Assembly (NCBI GenBank): GCA_016183765.1
Contig: JACPEA010000013.1
Location: forward strand, 532,986 to 596,985
Length of the DNA: 64,000 nucleotides
DNA from: Bacteroidota bacterium
GTDB lineage: Bacteria > Bacteroidota > Bacteroidia > Chitinophagales > Chitinophagaceae
Direction of reading: 5' to 3'
A model generated the notes under the pieces. The model was not told the origin of the DNA, did no database searches, and saw only the letters and a program-made list of their open reading frames with translations. Positions 53,889-63,167 of this stretch are shown in pieces. The position numbers and the translations under genes are program-made. The stretch's first letter is position 1, and every line of letters begins with the position of its first letter.

Positions 53889-53932
53889 GTTTTCGATAAC
53901 CAGAAATAAAACAAAACTCAACGGATACCTGA

Positions 53933-53963
53933 AAAAAACAAAAAACCCGCTTTTGAAGCGGGC
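53933..53963 (-). terminator. Intrinsic terminator of tRNA-Glu
   Basis: On the minus strand a 7-bp stem (CCCGCTT/AAGCGGG, 53946-53952 with 53956-53962) with a 3-base loop is followed directly by a long T-run (A-rich on the plus strand, 53934-53945). It begins 5 bases beyond the tRNA 3' end. Confidence 0.88.
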
Positions 53964-53967
53964 TTTG

Positions 53968-54039
53968 TAGCCGGTACGGGAATCGAACCCGTCTTTGCCC
54001 CGTGAAAGGGGGCTGTCCTAGCCGATAGACGAACCGGCC
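53968..54039 (-). tRNA. tRNA-Glu (anticodon TTC)
   Basis: The minus strand folds into a full cloverleaf: acceptor GGCCGGT/ACCGGCT (first pair G-U, as in other Bacteroidota tRNA-Glu), D arm starting GTCTATCGG, anticodon stem GCCCC/GGGGC with loop CTTTCAC giving anticodon TTC, and T arm ACGGG-TTCGATT-CCCGT. CCA is not encoded. It reads GAA/GAG. A terminator follows on the same strand. Confidence 0.97.
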
Positions 54040-54160
54040 GTTCGTTTATTGGGACGCAAAAATAGGGGTCCCTATCTTTTCTGCCAAACATTTTTGAAAA
54101 TTAATACCAGATTTTAGCCTTATTCACCGTAAATGCAACGCTGGCACGGGGCGGCGTGAG

Positions 54161-54269
54161 TCGTGAGTGGTGAGTAGGTAGGGGGTAGTAGGGGGAGCAG
54201 GCGCTGCCGCCAGATAAAGCCCAGCCGGCCCCCACTACCCACTACCCACTACCTACTCACTACTCACGA
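54161..54269. repeat. Long GT/AC-rich imperfect palindrome in a gene-free stretch
   Basis: The 354 bases between the tRNA and gap hold no gene. They contain an inverted repeat whose arms start TCGTGAGTGGTGAGTAGGTA (54161) and end with TACTCACGA (54269); about 30 bases pair with three or so mismatches around a 34-base GC-rich centre. The arms are made of the short unit GTGAGT / GTAGGTAG and its complement CACTACCCACTAC. It looks like an intergenic repeat element; a copy number cannot be judged from one window. Confidence 0.65.
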
Positions 54270-54393
54270 TTGCCGATTCATCTCTTCCCCCCAAAAAACA
54301 AACAATCGTTAACTAAAAAAATCCTCGATTTCCTGACAATCCTTGTAAATTGCGGCTCGCTTTCGATTTTTTCATCTTTAAATACGGAATTCA

Positions 54394-55410
54394 ATGAGTA
54401 CAGTTAAAGTTGCCATCAACGGTTTCGGACGTATCGGCCGTTTGGTATTTCGCCAGATCTATAACATGGAAGGTATTGACGTAGTAGCGATCAATGATCT
54501 GACAAGCCCCAAGGTGTTAGCGCATCTTTTAAAATACGACAGTGCTCAGGGACGTTTTGAAGGTGCAACGGTCACTGCTACCGACGATTCTATTGTTGTA
54601 AACGGTGAAACCGTTAAGATATATGCACAGAAAGATCCTTCCCAGATCCCATGGGGCACCCATGGTGTGGATGTGGTGATCGAATCGACCGGTTTCTTTA
54701 CCGATAAGGAGAAAGCTGCCGCTCACCTGGCCGCAGGTGCCAAAAGGGTAGTGATCTCCGCTCCGGCCACCGGCGACCTGAAAACCGTTGTTTTCAACGT
54801 GAACCACGCCATCCTGGACGGCTCTGAAACCATCATTTCCTGCGCTTCCTGCACTACCAACTGCCTGGCACCGATGGCCAAAGTGCTGAACGATAAATAT
54901 GGTATTCAGACCGGTATCATGACCACCATTCACGCCTATACCAACGACCAGAACACACTGGATGCACCACATCCCAAAGGCGACCTCCGCAGGGCACGTG
55001 CCGCAGCCGCCAATATTGTTCCTAACAGCACAGGAGCTGCCAAAGCCATCGGCCTGGTATTACCTGAACTGAAAGGTAAACTGGATGGTAGCGCACAGCG
55101 TGTACCTACCATTACCGGTTCACTCACCGAGCTGACCTCTATCCTGTCTAAAAAAGTTACTGTGGAAGAGATCAATGCGGTAATGAAAGAAGCCAGCAAC
55201 GAAAGTTTCGGCTACACAGAAGACGAGATCGTAAGTTCTGATATCATCGGTATCCGCTTTGGTTCACTGTTCGATGCAACACAGACCAAGGTAATGACCG
55301 TTGGAGATGCGCAGCTGGTGAAAACCGTAAGCTGGTACGATAACGAAATGAGCTATGTAAGCCAGTTGGTTCGTACCGTGCATTATTTCGCTGGTCTGAT
55401 CTCTAAATAA
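54394..55410 (+). CDS. gap: Glyceraldehyde-3-phosphate dehydrogenase, type I
   Basis: A 338-residue enzyme of the usual length. The NAD-binding start [18 protein letters not shown], the active-site [12 protein letters not shown] with catalytic Cys153, the histidine in [14 protein letters not shown] and the C-terminal [12 protein letters not shown] are all intact. It oxidises glyceraldehyde 3-phosphate to 1,3-bisphosphoglycerate in glycolysis and works in reverse in gluconeogenesis. The first residue after the NAD-binding motifs that sets cofactor choice (NDL in [10 protein letters not shown]) fits NAD. pgk follows 114 bases later with an AT-rich inverted repeat between them. Confidence 0.98.
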   Translation: MSTVKVAINGFGRIGRLVFRQIYNMEGIDVVAINDLTSPKVLAHLLKYDSAQGRFEGATVTATDDSIVVNGETVKIYAQKDPSQIPWGTHGVDVVIESTGFFTDKEKAAAHLAAGAKRVVISAPATGDLKTVVFNVNHAILDGSETIISCASCTTNCLAPMAKVLNDKYGIQTGIMTTIHAYTNDQNTLDAPHPKGDLRRARAAAANIVPNSTGAAKAIGLVLPELKGKLDGSAQRVPTITGSLTELTSILSKKVTVEEINAVMKEASNESFGYTEDEIVSSDIIGIRFGSLFDATQTKVMTVGDAQLVKTVSWYDNEMSYVSQLVRTVHYFAGLISK

Positions 55411-55420
55411 ACAACCTGAT

Positions 55421-55510
55421 AATTTGAAAATGTGGTAATTTGAAAATGCGGAAGCATAATTGAATTACCACATTTTTTTTGTCATTTTCAAATTCCCGGA
55501 TTTTCAAATT
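55421..55510. repeat. AT-rich inverted repeat between gap and pgk
   Basis: The unit AATTTGAAAATG occurs twice as direct copies (55421 and 55437) and is met by its reverse complement CATTTTCAAATT (about 55482-55493) and a shorter copy TTTTCAAATT (55501-55510). GTGGTAATT/AATTACCAC adds to the pairing. The stretch can fold into a long AU-rich hairpin. It fills almost the whole gap-pgk spacer. Confidence 0.65.
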
Positions 55511-55524
55511 TTTAAATTTTTCAG

Positions 55525-56721
55525 ATGAGCAGATTTACCGAACACAACTTCAAAGGCCAGAAAGCCCTGATCCGCGTAGACTTTAATGTGCCGCTGGATG
55601 CTTCTTTTGCGATAACGGATGATACGCGTATGCGCGCTACCATCCCTACTATCCGTAAAATTTTGGCAGACGGCGGCAGTGTGATCCTGATGAGCCACCT
55701 GGGCCGCCCGAAAGACGGGCCTGCGGATAAATATTCTTTACGTCACCTGGTAAATCATCTCATCAAATTACTGGATGGCGCTACTGTAAAGTTTGCGGAT
55801 GATTGTATCGGGGCGGAAGCCTATGATAAAGCTGCAGCCTTACAGCCCGGCGAAGTATTGTTGCTGGAAAACCTTCGTTTTTACAAAGAGGAAGAAAAAG
55901 GAGATATTGCTTTTGCGGAGAAACTCAGCAAACTGGGAAACGTATACGTGAACGATGCATTCGGTACCGCACACCGGGCACATGCTTCCACAGCTGTGAT
56001 TGCGCAGTTCTTTCCCGGCGAAAAGAAAATGTTCGGACTGGTAATGGAAGGCGAAGTATCCAGCGCGGATAAAGTAATGAATCAAAGTGCGAAACCATTC
56101 ACTGCCATTATTGGAGGTGCCAAAGTGAGCGATAAGATCCTGATCATCGAAAACCTGCTCGAACGCGCCACCGATATCATCATCGGCGGCGGTATGGCCT
56201 ACACTTTCATGAAAGCGAAAGGAGGCAAGATCGGTAGTTCACTCTGCGAAATGGATCGCCTGGATACGGCACTGGAATTGTTGCAGAAAGCGGAAGCCAA
56301 AGGCGTCTGCATACACCTTCCTGCTGATTCGGTAATCGCCGATAAGTTCGCGGCTGATGCCAATGTGTCAACAGCCCCCAGCAATGATATTCCCGATGGC
56401 TGGATGGGGCTCGATATTGGCGAAAATGCCTGCGAGCAATTCGCCAACTGCATCAAACAATCCAAAACCATTTTGTGGAACGGTCCCATGGGTGTGTTCG
56501 AGATGGAGAAATTCCAGCACGGCACCAAAACGATGGCCACAGCCATTGCAGCAGCTACACAGTCCGGCGCATTTTCGCTGGTAGGCGGCGGCGATAGCGT
56601 GGCTGCCGTAAACCAGTTCGGTTTTGCCGATAAAGTAAGTTATGTATCTACCGGCGGCGGAGCCCTGCTCGAATACTTTGAAGGAAAAGTATTACCGGGT
56701 ATTGCCGCTATTAACCAATAA
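55525..56721 (+). CDS. pgk: Phosphoglycerate kinase
   Basis: A 398-residue enzyme of standard length. Signatures are [10 protein letters not shown] near the N-terminus, [24 protein letters not shown], the [12 protein letters not shown] hinge region and the nucleotide-binding [13 protein letters not shown]. It transfers the phosphate of 1,3-bisphosphoglycerate to ADP, the first ATP-forming step of glycolysis. The gap-pgk arrangement is common; here the two may be transcribed together through the repeat between them. A clear terminator follows 55 bases after the stop. Confidence 0.98.
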   Translation: MSRFTEHNFKGQKALIRVDFNVPLDASFAITDDTRMRATIPTIRKILADGGSVILMSHLGRPKDGPADKYSLRHLVNHLIKLLDGATVKFADDCIGAEAYDKAAALQPGEVLLLENLRFYKEEEKGDIAFAEKLSKLGNVYVNDAFGTAHRAHASTAVIAQFFPGEKKMFGLVMEGEVSSADKVMNQSAKPFTAIIGGAKVSDKILIIENLLERATDIIIGGGMAYTFMKAKGGKIGSSLCEMDRLDTALELLQKAEAKGVCIHLPADSVIADKFAADANVSTAPSNDIPDGWMGLDIGENACEQFANCIKQSKTILWNGPMGVFEMEKFQHGTKTMATAIAAATQSGAFSLVGGGDSVAAVNQFGFADKVSYVSTGGGALLEYFEGKVLPGIAAINQ

Positions 56722-56776
56722 TAATCTGCGGTCACTGATCCCGGTCAGTTAACGGTGAACCGTTTTATCAGTCAGA

Positions 56777-56803
56777 ATGCCATCCGCAAGGGTGGCATTT
56801 TTG
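56777..56803 (+). terminator. Intrinsic terminator after pgk
   Basis: A 9-bp stem (ATGCCATCC with GGGTGGCAT, one G-T pair) with a GCAA tetraloop, followed by TTTTT. It is well placed as the end of the gap-pgk transcript. Confidence 0.88.
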
Positions 56804-56949
56804 CTATGCGATATACATCTAACTCGTTCCTTCACAATTATTTAACCAAAGCCCGCCAAATTGCCATCCAAATACCGGTGGCACCTGTTTTGTAATATTT
56901 GTAACGTTATTACGACAAACAAGTAAATTACAGCTAAATCAAATTTTGT

Positions 56950-57540
56950 ATGAGTACAAAAAACATTACCCTGATCGTTATACTCGCCATCGTGGTGATA
57001 TTGGGTTGGTCGGGTTGCAATGGTTACAACGGACTGGTAAAACAGGATGAAGTAGTGACCAACGCCTGGAATAAAGTACAGAGCGACTATCAGCGTCGTT
57101 CCGACCTGATCCCTAACCTGGTAAATACCGTTAAGGGCGAAGCCAATTTTGAACAGACCACCTTGACCCAGGTGATCGAAGCCAGGGCCAGCGCTACCCA
57201 GATGAAAGTGGATGCCAAAGACCTGACCCCTGAAAAACTGCAGCAGTTCCAGGCAAGCCAGGGACAGTTGTCGCAGGCATTGGGCCGTTTACTGGTGGTG
57301 TCTGAACAGTATCCTAACCTGCGTGCCAACGACGCTTTCCGCGGATTACAGGCGCAGCTGGAGGGTACCGAGAACCGTATCAAAGTGGCGCGTAACGACT
57401 TCAATGATGCGGTGCAGGCCTATAATGTAAAAGTGCGTTCATTCCCGATGAATATTTTCGCCGGTATGTTTGGTTTTAAAACCAAGGAAGGCTTTAAAGC
57501 GGATGCCGGATCAGAAAAAGCGCCTGAAGTAAAATTCTAA
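56950..57540 (+). CDS. lemA: LemA family protein
   Basis: A 196-residue protein with one N-terminal transmembrane helix (about 6-24) and a long helical domain. Family marks are YNGLVKQDEVVTNAWNKVQSDYQRRSDLIPNLVNTV, with the conserved RRxDLIPNLV core, and YNVKVRSFPMNIFAGMFGF near the end. The function is not settled; LemA proteins usually accompany TPM-domain or membrane protease genes, and here two TPM-domain genes follow at 9 and about 1 gene distance. The start is the only one that includes the helix. The set is probably a membrane quality-control or envelope module. Confidence 0.94.
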   Translation: MSTKNITLIVILAIVVILGWSGCNGYNGLVKQDEVVTNAWNKVQSDYQRRSDLIPNLVNTVKGEANFEQTTLTQVIEARASATQMKVDAKDLTPEKLQQFQASQGQLSQALGRLLVVSEQYPNLRANDAFRGLQAQLEGTENRIKVARNDFNDAVQAYNVKVRSFPMNIFAGMFGFKTKEGFKADAGSEKAPEVKF

Positions 57541-57549
57541 AATTACAGC

Positions 57550-58011
57550 ATGCTGGGATGGTTCAAAAGAAAACCGGCCGCCTTCTTTTCTGAAGAAGAG
57601 AAGCAGCGGATCGTGGCGGCAGTACAGGAAGCCGAACAACGCACCAGTGGCGAAGTGAGGATCTATGTGGAAAGCCATTGCCGTTTTGTGAATCCTGTAA
57701 TGCGTGCCAGGGAACTTTTCTTTGCACTCAAAATGGATGAGACCGAAGCACGGAACGGTGTGTTGGTATATGTTGCCATGAAAGACAGGCAACTGGCCAT
57801 CTATGGCGATGAAGGTATACACACAAAAGTGGGCCATACATTCTGGAACGCCGAAGTGCAGAAAATGCTTTCCCTTTTTAACAGAAATAACTATGCAGAG
57901 GGCATTGCCGAGATCATTCGTGAGATCGGTGAGGCATTGGTGAAACATTTCCCTTTCAACAGGGAAACAGATACCAATGAACTGCCCGATGATATCGTGT
58001 TCGGAAGATAA
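57550..58011 (+). CDS. TPM-domain protein (short)
   Basis: A 153-residue protein of the TPM domain family (TPM_phosphatase). The pattern FFSEEEKQRIVAAVQEAEQ, TSGEVRIYVESHC, NGVLVYVAMKDRQLAIYGDEGIH and WNAEVQKML matches the fold, which binds calcium in other members. No signal peptide or glycine-rich tail is present, unlike the next gene. It follows lemA by 9 bases and is in the same operon. The stop is inside a perfect palindrome that may reduce read-through to the next gene. Confidence 0.88.
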   Translation: MLGWFKRKPAAFFSEEEKQRIVAAVQEAEQRTSGEVRIYVESHCRFVNPVMRARELFFALKMDETEARNGVLVYVAMKDRQLAIYGDEGIHTKVGHTFWNAEVQKMLSLFNRNNYAEGIAEIIREIGEALVKHFPFNRETDTNELPDDIVFGR

Positions 58012-58041
58012 AGTGCAGGATGCGCATGCATCCTGCACTTT
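58010..58041. terminator. Perfect 14-bp palindrome between the two TPM genes
   Basis: AAAGTGCAGGATGC pairs fully with GCATCCTGCACTTT around a 4-base GCAT centre. It starts within the stop codon of the first TPM gene and ends 63 bases before the second. It lacks a clear T-run, so it may attenuate or stabilise the RNA rather than end it. Confidence 0.6.
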
Positions 58042-58104
58042 ACTGCCTGCTCAGATGAAAACCATTTCACAAACTATTTCCTGCCAAAAGCATAACCGGG
58101 CTGA

Positions 58105-58890
58105 ATGAAGCGGATACTACTCATACTGATCACTGTTTTATCGATGTCTGCGGGCTTTGGGCAGAATGTTTTGCCTAAACCCAACCCGCCAAGGCTGGTG
58201 AACGATGCAGCGGGGGTGCTCTCTCCCGAACAGGTGGAGATACTGGAAAGGAAACTGGTAGCGCTGGACGACAGCACATCTAACCAGATCGCCGTGGTGC
58301 TGATCAAGGATCTTGGCGATTATGCGATCGAGGACTATGCCGTAAAATTATTCCGCGAATGGGGCATCGGTAATAAAAAGACCAATAACGGTGTACTCAT
58401 CATTGCCGCCATCGATAACCGGAAAGTCTGGATCGAAGTAGGTTATGGATTGGAAGGAGCCATACCGGATGTAGTGGCTTCGAGTATTTACCGAAACGAA
58501 ATTGTTCCGCAGTTCCGGGAACAGAATTATTACCGCGGTATCGATAATGCCATCAACGCATTGACCAAAGCCGCCGTTGGCGAATACAAGGTAAAACGGG
58601 AAAGAAAGGGTAACAATGGGAAAGGTGGTGGATCCATTTTCACTTTCCTGGTCATACTGGCCATTGTGATCATCGTCGTTACCAGGGGCAGCCGCGGTGG
58701 TGGCGGTGGCTGGGGAGGTGGACGTCGCAGCGGATTTGGTGATATTGCAGAAGCTGTGATACTCTCTTCTTTACTGAACAGCGGCCGGGGTAACAGCGGC
58801 GGCGGTTGGGGAGGAGGCAGCAGCGGCGGAGGCTTTGGTGGTTTCGGCGGCGGCAGCAGCGGCGGCGGCGGAGCCGGCGGAAGCTGGTAA
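58105..58890 (+). CDS. TPM-domain protein with membrane helix and glycine-rich tail (YgcG-like)
   Basis: A 261-residue protein with a signal peptide (about 1-20, ending AGFGQ), a TPM domain (about 30-150: RLVNDAAGVLSPEQVEILERKL-type start, NQIAVVLIKDLG, DYAVKLFREWGIG, NGVLIIAA, RKVWIEVGYGLEGAIPD), a transmembrane helix (about 175-193, FLVILAIVIIVV) and a Gly/Ser-rich tail to the end. This is the YgcG/TPM layout usually paired with LemA. The function is unknown. The glycine tail is low-complexity and encoded by GGC/GGN repeats, which raises local GC content. Confidence 0.92.
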   Translation: MKRILLILITVLSMSAGFGQNVLPKPNPPRLVNDAAGVLSPEQVEILERKLVALDDSTSNQIAVVLIKDLGDYAIEDYAVKLFREWGIGNKKTNNGVLIIAAIDNRKVWIEVGYGLEGAIPDVVASSIYRNEIVPQFREQNYYRGIDNAINALTKAAVGEYKVKRERKGNNGKGGGSIFTFLVILAIVIIVVTRGSRGGGGGWGGGRRSGFGDIAEAVILSSLLNSGRGNSGGGWGGGSSGGGFGGFGGGSSGGGGAGGSW

Positions 58891-58941
58891 TACAACAATA
58901 ACGATTCTCTATATTTTTTTCGACTCCAACATCAACCAACA

Positions 58942-58978
58942 AAAAGAGCCATCCCGCAACCAGCAGGATGGCTCTTTT
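58942..58978. terminator. Bidirectional terminator between the TPM gene and the M1 peptidase
   Basis: A perfect 13-bp stem, AAAAGAGCCATCC (58942-58954) with GGATGGCTCTTTT (58966-58978), and an 11-base loop. A-tract and T-tract flanks allow it to work for both converging genes. Confidence 0.88.
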
Positions 58979-58984
58979 ATTAAT

Positions 58985-59044
58985 CTGCACGAATCTACAC
59001 ATTCACTCATCCACTCATCCACTCATTCTATCATTCTATCATTG
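58985..59044. repeat. Short tandem repeats before the M1 peptidase stop
   Basis: A low-complexity stretch with CACTCATC-type units repeated about four times and then ATTCTATC units twice. It directly precedes the 3' end of the minus-strand peptidase gene. No function is visible. Confidence 0.55.
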
Positions 59045-59045
59045 C

Positions 59046-61508
59046 TTATTTCCCTCCGGATATCTTTGCCCTCACATAATCAGCCATTTCCTTCGCACCG
59101 GCGGCTTCTTTTTTATCTGCCAGTCCTTTCAGCGCCATACCGTTGATATAGGCATCGGTCTGCGGACGGATAGAGGCAGGTATCTCATCCCTGAATTTTA
59201 CGATGATGTCCACGCCTTTCTTGAACCTTTCCAGGTCGGTAACCTTAACCAGGAAATCTGCCAGCGGATTGATAGCTCCAAATTTTGCCTGGGAAAGCGG
59301 CATATCTTCAAAATTGCCGGTAACAAAATCAAAAGCAGATTCATCGCCATATTTGATGACCACATTGGTAATGGCGCTCAACAGCCTTCCTTTGTTGTCC
59401 TGTTTGGATAAGGTATTCGCAATGGCAAAAGCCTGTTTGCCATCCAGCAGTCCTAAAGCTTCCAGCGCCGCACCGGCCACTGAGTAAGATGAATCGTTGG
59501 TGGCTTTGGCAAAGAAATCTTTGTAGGCTTCATTTTTCTGTTTGGCCAATGCATCAATGGCAATGGATCTTACTACAGCATGTTTGTCTGATTTGGCAAT
59601 GGCTTCTATTTTGCTGATGGTTGCTGCATCGGGTTTGGCATTGCCCAATCCCAGTATGGCACGGATACGGATATTGTAGAAAGGATCACCCAGGGCTTTC
59701 ACCAGCAGGTCATAGGCCGCAGGTTCGCTGGTATTCCTGGCAGCAAAATCAATAGCGTCTCTTCTATCCAGGTATTTACCGGCATAGTTGTACTGGTGAA
59801 TCCATTCAGATAAGGTTTTGGTATCTTTCTTTTCTGCCAGCAGAACCTTGTCGGCATCTACATTGATCAGGTCTGGTTTGGATGCTACGGAAAAAGAGAA
59901 AGTATCTGCAGCATTCTCTGCCCATACCGTGTAGCGTTTTTTACTGCTGCCATGATACACTTCTATAGACATCGGCAGTTTGAAGAGTTTGTCACCCGAC
60001 TGTGTTTGTTTGATGTACACGCTGGCCGTCTGGGTAGGTACATCATAGCCATAACTGATCTCCAGTTTGGGATGTCCACTGCCAAAATACCATTGGTTGA
60101 AGAACCAGTTCAGATCCTTGCCGGTCACTTCTTCAAAAGCAAGACGCAGTTTATGCGCGCTTCCGTTTCCGAATTTGTTGGTAGTCAGGTATTTATTGAG
60201 CGATTTAAAAAATGCCTCATCTCCCACATAATTACGCAGCATGTGCAGGATCCGCCCGCCTTTCTGGTAACTTACCAGGTCGAACATATCCTCTTTATCC
60301 CGATAGAAGAACCTTACCAGGTCCTTGCTGCGGCTTTCGGCGCTGCCCAGGTAACTCTGCATCTCCTTATAATTCTCGAAACCGGCTTCGTCTGCACCGT
60401 ATTTGTACTCCAGCCATAACAACTGACTGTAATCTGCAAAACTTTCGTTTACGGTCAGGTTGCTCCAACTTTCGGCAGTTACATAATCGCCGAACCACTG
60501 GTGAAACAGTTCGTGGGCAATGGTCCCTTCCCAACTGTTGCCGTCCACCAGTTCACGGGCATTCTGCTGGGCGCTTTCCTGGTGAAGGGTTGCGGTAGTG
60601 TTCTCCATGGCGCCACTCACATAATCGCGGCCAACTATCTGGCTGTACTTTACCCAGGGAAATTCCACACCGGTCACTTTTTCTGAAAAGAACTTCATCA
60701 TTTCAGGGGTAAGACCGAATATTTTGCGGGCCACTTTCTCGTAAGACTTCTCAACATAATAGTTCACTTCCTTGCCCTTGTAACTGTCTTTTACTACGGC
60801 AAAATCACCCACGCCGATAAAGAACAGGTAGGGAGCATGCGGCAGTTCCATCACCCAGGTATCAGTTCGGGTACCGTCTGTATTCTTTTTCTGCGCGGTC
60901 AGTTTGCCGTTCGAGAGGCTTACATATTTTGCGGGAACCGTAAGTATGAACTCCTGTGTGGTCTTCTGGTTGGTTTTGTCAATGGTGGGGATCCATACAG
61001 AACTGGCTTCTGTTTCACCCTGTGTCCAGATCTGTGTGGGTTTATCTTTTTCTTCCCCTTTCGGGTTGATGAAATACAGTCCCTTCGCATCCGAAATGGC
61101 CGCACTGCCTTCTGTTTTGAACTCATCGGGTTTGGCCGTGTAGTCTATGTACACAACATAATTTTCGTCCTTTTTATAGGTCCTGTCCAATTTGATCTGC
61201 AGTACCAGGCTATCAGTATACTGGTATTTTAGCGGAATATTCTTTCCGGCCCTGACCAGTTCCACTTTGTGTATGTTCATACCCTTGGCATCCAGCTGTA
61301 AAGAATCCGTAGCATAAAAATGCGGCTTCAGTGTCAGCCATACTTTGCCATTCAGGTAAGACCTGTTATAGTCGAACCGGGCATCCAGCCTGGTATGTAC
61401 CAGGTCATTGATCTTGGTGGGGAACGACCGGTAGATTTTTTTCCATGCATCCTGTCCACTTACGATACTGCTGACCAGTACTGCAAAAACAAATAAGATT
61501 TTCTTCAT
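59046..61508 (-). CDS. M1-family metallopeptidase (aminopeptidase)
   Basis: An 820-residue zinc aminopeptidase. With the start at 61508 (MKKILFVFAVLV) it has a signal peptide ending VSGQ, so it acts in the periplasm or outside; the frame opens at 61547. The N-terminal beta domain leads to the substrate motif SGAMENTT and the zinc motif HELFHQWFGDYV followed by the third ligand Glu in NESFADY, and a catalytic Tyr is likely in the segment after. The C-terminal third is HEAT-like helical repeats (NIRIRAILGLGN, AVVRSIAIDALAK). It removes N-terminal residues from peptides. It converges with the TPM gene; a bidirectional terminator separates them. Confidence 0.95.
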   Translation of the reverse strand: MKKILFVFAVLVSSIVSGQDAWKKIYRSFPTKINDLVHTRLDARFDYNRSYLNGKVWLTLKPHFYATDSLQLDAKGMNIHKVELVRAGKNIPLKYQYTDSLVLQIKLDRTYKKDENYVVYIDYTAKPDEFKTEGSAAISDAKGLYFINPKGEEKDKPTQIWTQGETEASSVWIPTIDKTNQKTTQEFILTVPAKYVSLSNGKLTAQKKNTDGTRTDTWVMELPHAPYLFFIGVGDFAVVKDSYKGKEVNYYVEKSYEKVARKIFGLTPEMMKFFSEKVTGVEFPWVKYSQIVGRDYVSGAMENTTATLHQESAQQNARELVDGNSWEGTIAHELFHQWFGDYVTAESWSNLTVNESFADYSQLLWLEYKYGADEAGFENYKEMQSYLGSAESRSKDLVRFFYRDKEDMFDLVSYQKGGRILHMLRNYVGDEAFFKSLNKYLTTNKFGNGSAHKLRLAFEEVTGKDLNWFFNQWYFGSGHPKLEISYGYDVPTQTASVYIKQTQSGDKLFKLPMSIEVYHGSSKKRYTVWAENAADTFSFSVASKPDLINVDADKVLLAEKKDTKTLSEWIHQYNYAGKYLDRRDAIDFAARNTSEPAAYDLLVKALGDPFYNIRIRAILGLGNAKPDAATISKIEAIAKSDKHAVVRSIAIDALAKQKNEAYKDFFAKATNDSSYSVAGAALEALGLLDGKQAFAIANTLSKQDNKGRLLSAITNVVIKYGDESAFDFVTGNFEDMPLSQAKFGAINPLADFLVKVTDLERFKKGVDIIVKFRDEIPASIRPQTDAYINGMALKGLADKKEAAGAKEMADYVRAKISGGK

Positions 61509-61648
61509 GAGGTATTTTTTAGGAGACATAAAGATATAGGGACACATTGAGTGAAAAGGCAGATTTTTGTCAATGGTAACAGAAATTACTGCAGATGCGG
61601 TTAAGGCGTAACGTCTGAATTAAGTAATTTCGTGCAAATCGTTGCAGC

Positions 61649-62395
61649 ATGTCCATCCTCAAAAAGACTATCCTTTTTCTCTTTATTTGCTTCGGGCTGC
61701 TGTGCGCAACTATTGCTGAGGCCCAGCCGACGGGTTTTGTCTATCTACAGACAGAAAATAACACTACCTACCAGGTACGCTGGAATGGCAATACCTACCA
61801 GTCCTCATCCACCGGCCACCTGGTGATTCCGCAGATGCCGGCGGGGGAGCATTTGCTGCAGATCGATTTTCCTTCCAGCCTCGGTAACGGATATGCTTTT
61901 ACGATCCGGCTGGCCGATAAACCCCGCGCTTTTTTCCTCCGCCAGGCCGTAAACAGCCGGTGGAGCCTGGTTGATATGATCGATCTGAGCCAGTTGGCAG
62001 GTAAAGAGATCCTGCCGTCACCCAATAACCAGCTGGTCTTTGAAGAGCTGATCCCGGCACAACCGGAGAAGAAAATGGCAGAGCCTCCGGCACAGAAAGG
62101 CCCTGGATTACCGGTTGCCAAAAAGGATACCAGGGAAACCGCTGTGGTCAGAAAGCCGCTGCGGGAGAAAGTACAGGACATCAAAAAAATATTCGACAGG
62201 GGCAGTGTTACCGGTATCGACCAGGTATATGTTATCATTACCGGTAATCGTTCCGATACCATTGCGCTGTTTATTCCCGTATTGCAGCAGCCCGATCGCC
62301 AGATGGCCGCTGCTGCAGGCCGGGTGGAAAAGACAGGGAGGGGTAGCGCTTTTGTAAGCGGGCAATGGTTCACGAAACCCGAGATCACGTTTTAA
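61649..62395 (+). CDS. Secreted protein of unknown function
   Basis: A 248-residue protein with a signal peptide (about 1-26, ending AEAQ). The N-terminal half is beta-rich (TGFVYLQTENNTTYQVRWNG, GHLVIPQMPAGEHLLQIDF) and resembles small secreted Bacteroidota proteins without known function; residues about 130-180 are Pro/Lys-rich and look like a linker. The C-terminal part (RSDTIALFIPVL) is another short beta region. TAATTTCG at 61625-61632 could be a -7 element. truA follows after 10 bases, so both are likely one transcript, but the link to tRNA modification is probably only positional. Confidence 0.75.
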   Translation: MSILKKTILFLFICFGLLCATIAEAQPTGFVYLQTENNTTYQVRWNGNTYQSSSTGHLVIPQMPAGEHLLQIDFPSSLGNGYAFTIRLADKPRAFFLRQAVNSRWSLVDMIDLSQLAGKEILPSPNNQLVFEELIPAQPEKKMAEPPAQKGPGLPVAKKDTRETAVVRKPLREKVQDIKKIFDRGSVTGIDQVYVIITGNRSDTIALFIPVLQQPDRQMAAAAGRVEKTGRGSAFVSGQWFTKPEITF

Positions 62396-62405
62396 AACCG
62401 ACCCC

Positions 62406-63167
62406 ATGCCCCGTTATTTCCTGGAACTTACCTACAAAGGCACGGCATACAGCGGTTTTCAGGTACAGGATAATGCCGCAACGGTGCAATCGGAACTGGA
62501 AAAAGCCCTCCAGGTACTTTTCAGGGAGGCATTCAGTCTGACAGGCTCCTCACGAACAGATGCCGGGGTGCACGCTAACCAGAATTTCTTTCATTTCGAT
62601 ACGGGAGTAGCCATCACGAACCGGAACGTGTATAATTTAAATGCCATTTTGCCCCCTGATATCGCGGTAAAAGGCATTTATCCGGTGCCTGAAACGGCCC
62701 ATTGCCGTTTTGATGCGGTGGCCAGGGAGTACAAATACTATATTTTTCAGCATAAGAACCCGTTTCTGGCCGATAGGGGCTGGTTGTACCCATATCCATT
62801 GGATAGGGATGTTTTACAGCGGGGGGCTGATATGATCCGTGGTTACCGCGATTTCACCAGTTTCTCCAAGCGGAACACCCAGGTAAACAATTTTAACTGC
62901 AGCATCGAAACGGCCCGCTGGTATTGGGAGCAGGATCGGTTAGTTTTTGAAGTGAAGGCCAATCGCTTTTTAAGGGGTATGGTTAGGGGGCTGGTGGGCA
63001 CCCTGTTAAAGCTGGGTCGTGGGCAGATCAGTGAGGCAGAACTGGAGAGGATCATTGAAGCCAGGGATTGTTCGCAGGCGGATTTCACTACACCGGCACA
63101 GGGACTTTTTCTGAACCGCGTTTTCTATAATGATCAATTGAGCCCATTACTGACCACTGCTGTGTAA
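62406..63167 (+). CDS. truA: tRNA pseudouridine synthase A
   Basis: A 253-residue enzyme of the usual TruA length. Signatures are RYFLELTYKGTAYSGFQVQ at the start, the catalytic aspartate in SSRTDAGVHANQN, CRFDAVAREYKYYI and ANRFLRGMVRGLVGTLLKLG. It converts U38-U40 in the anticodon arm of tRNAs to pseudouridine. It is the last protein gene before the rRNA operon. Confidence 0.97.
   Translation: MPRYFLELTYKGTAYSGFQVQDNAATVQSELEKALQVLFREAFSLTGSSRTDAGVHANQNFFHFDTGVAITNRNVYNLNAILPPDIAVKGIYPVPETAHCRFDAVAREYKYYIFQHKNPFLADRGWLYPYPLDRDVLQRGADMIRGYRDFTSFSKRNTQVNNFNCSIETARWYWEQDRLVFEVKANRFLRGMVRGLVGTLLKLGRGQISEAELERIIEARDCSQADFTTPAQGLFLNRVFYNDQLSPLLTTAV

Noticed and set aside
58530..58898. Proline-rich minus-strand frame
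   Set aside because: It is the reverse reading of the glycine-rich tail of the TPM protein.
58985..59044. CRISPR-like repeat array
   Set aside because: Units are 8 bases, imperfect and without spacers; only a simple tandem repeat. No CRISPR array or cas gene was seen anywhere in the window.
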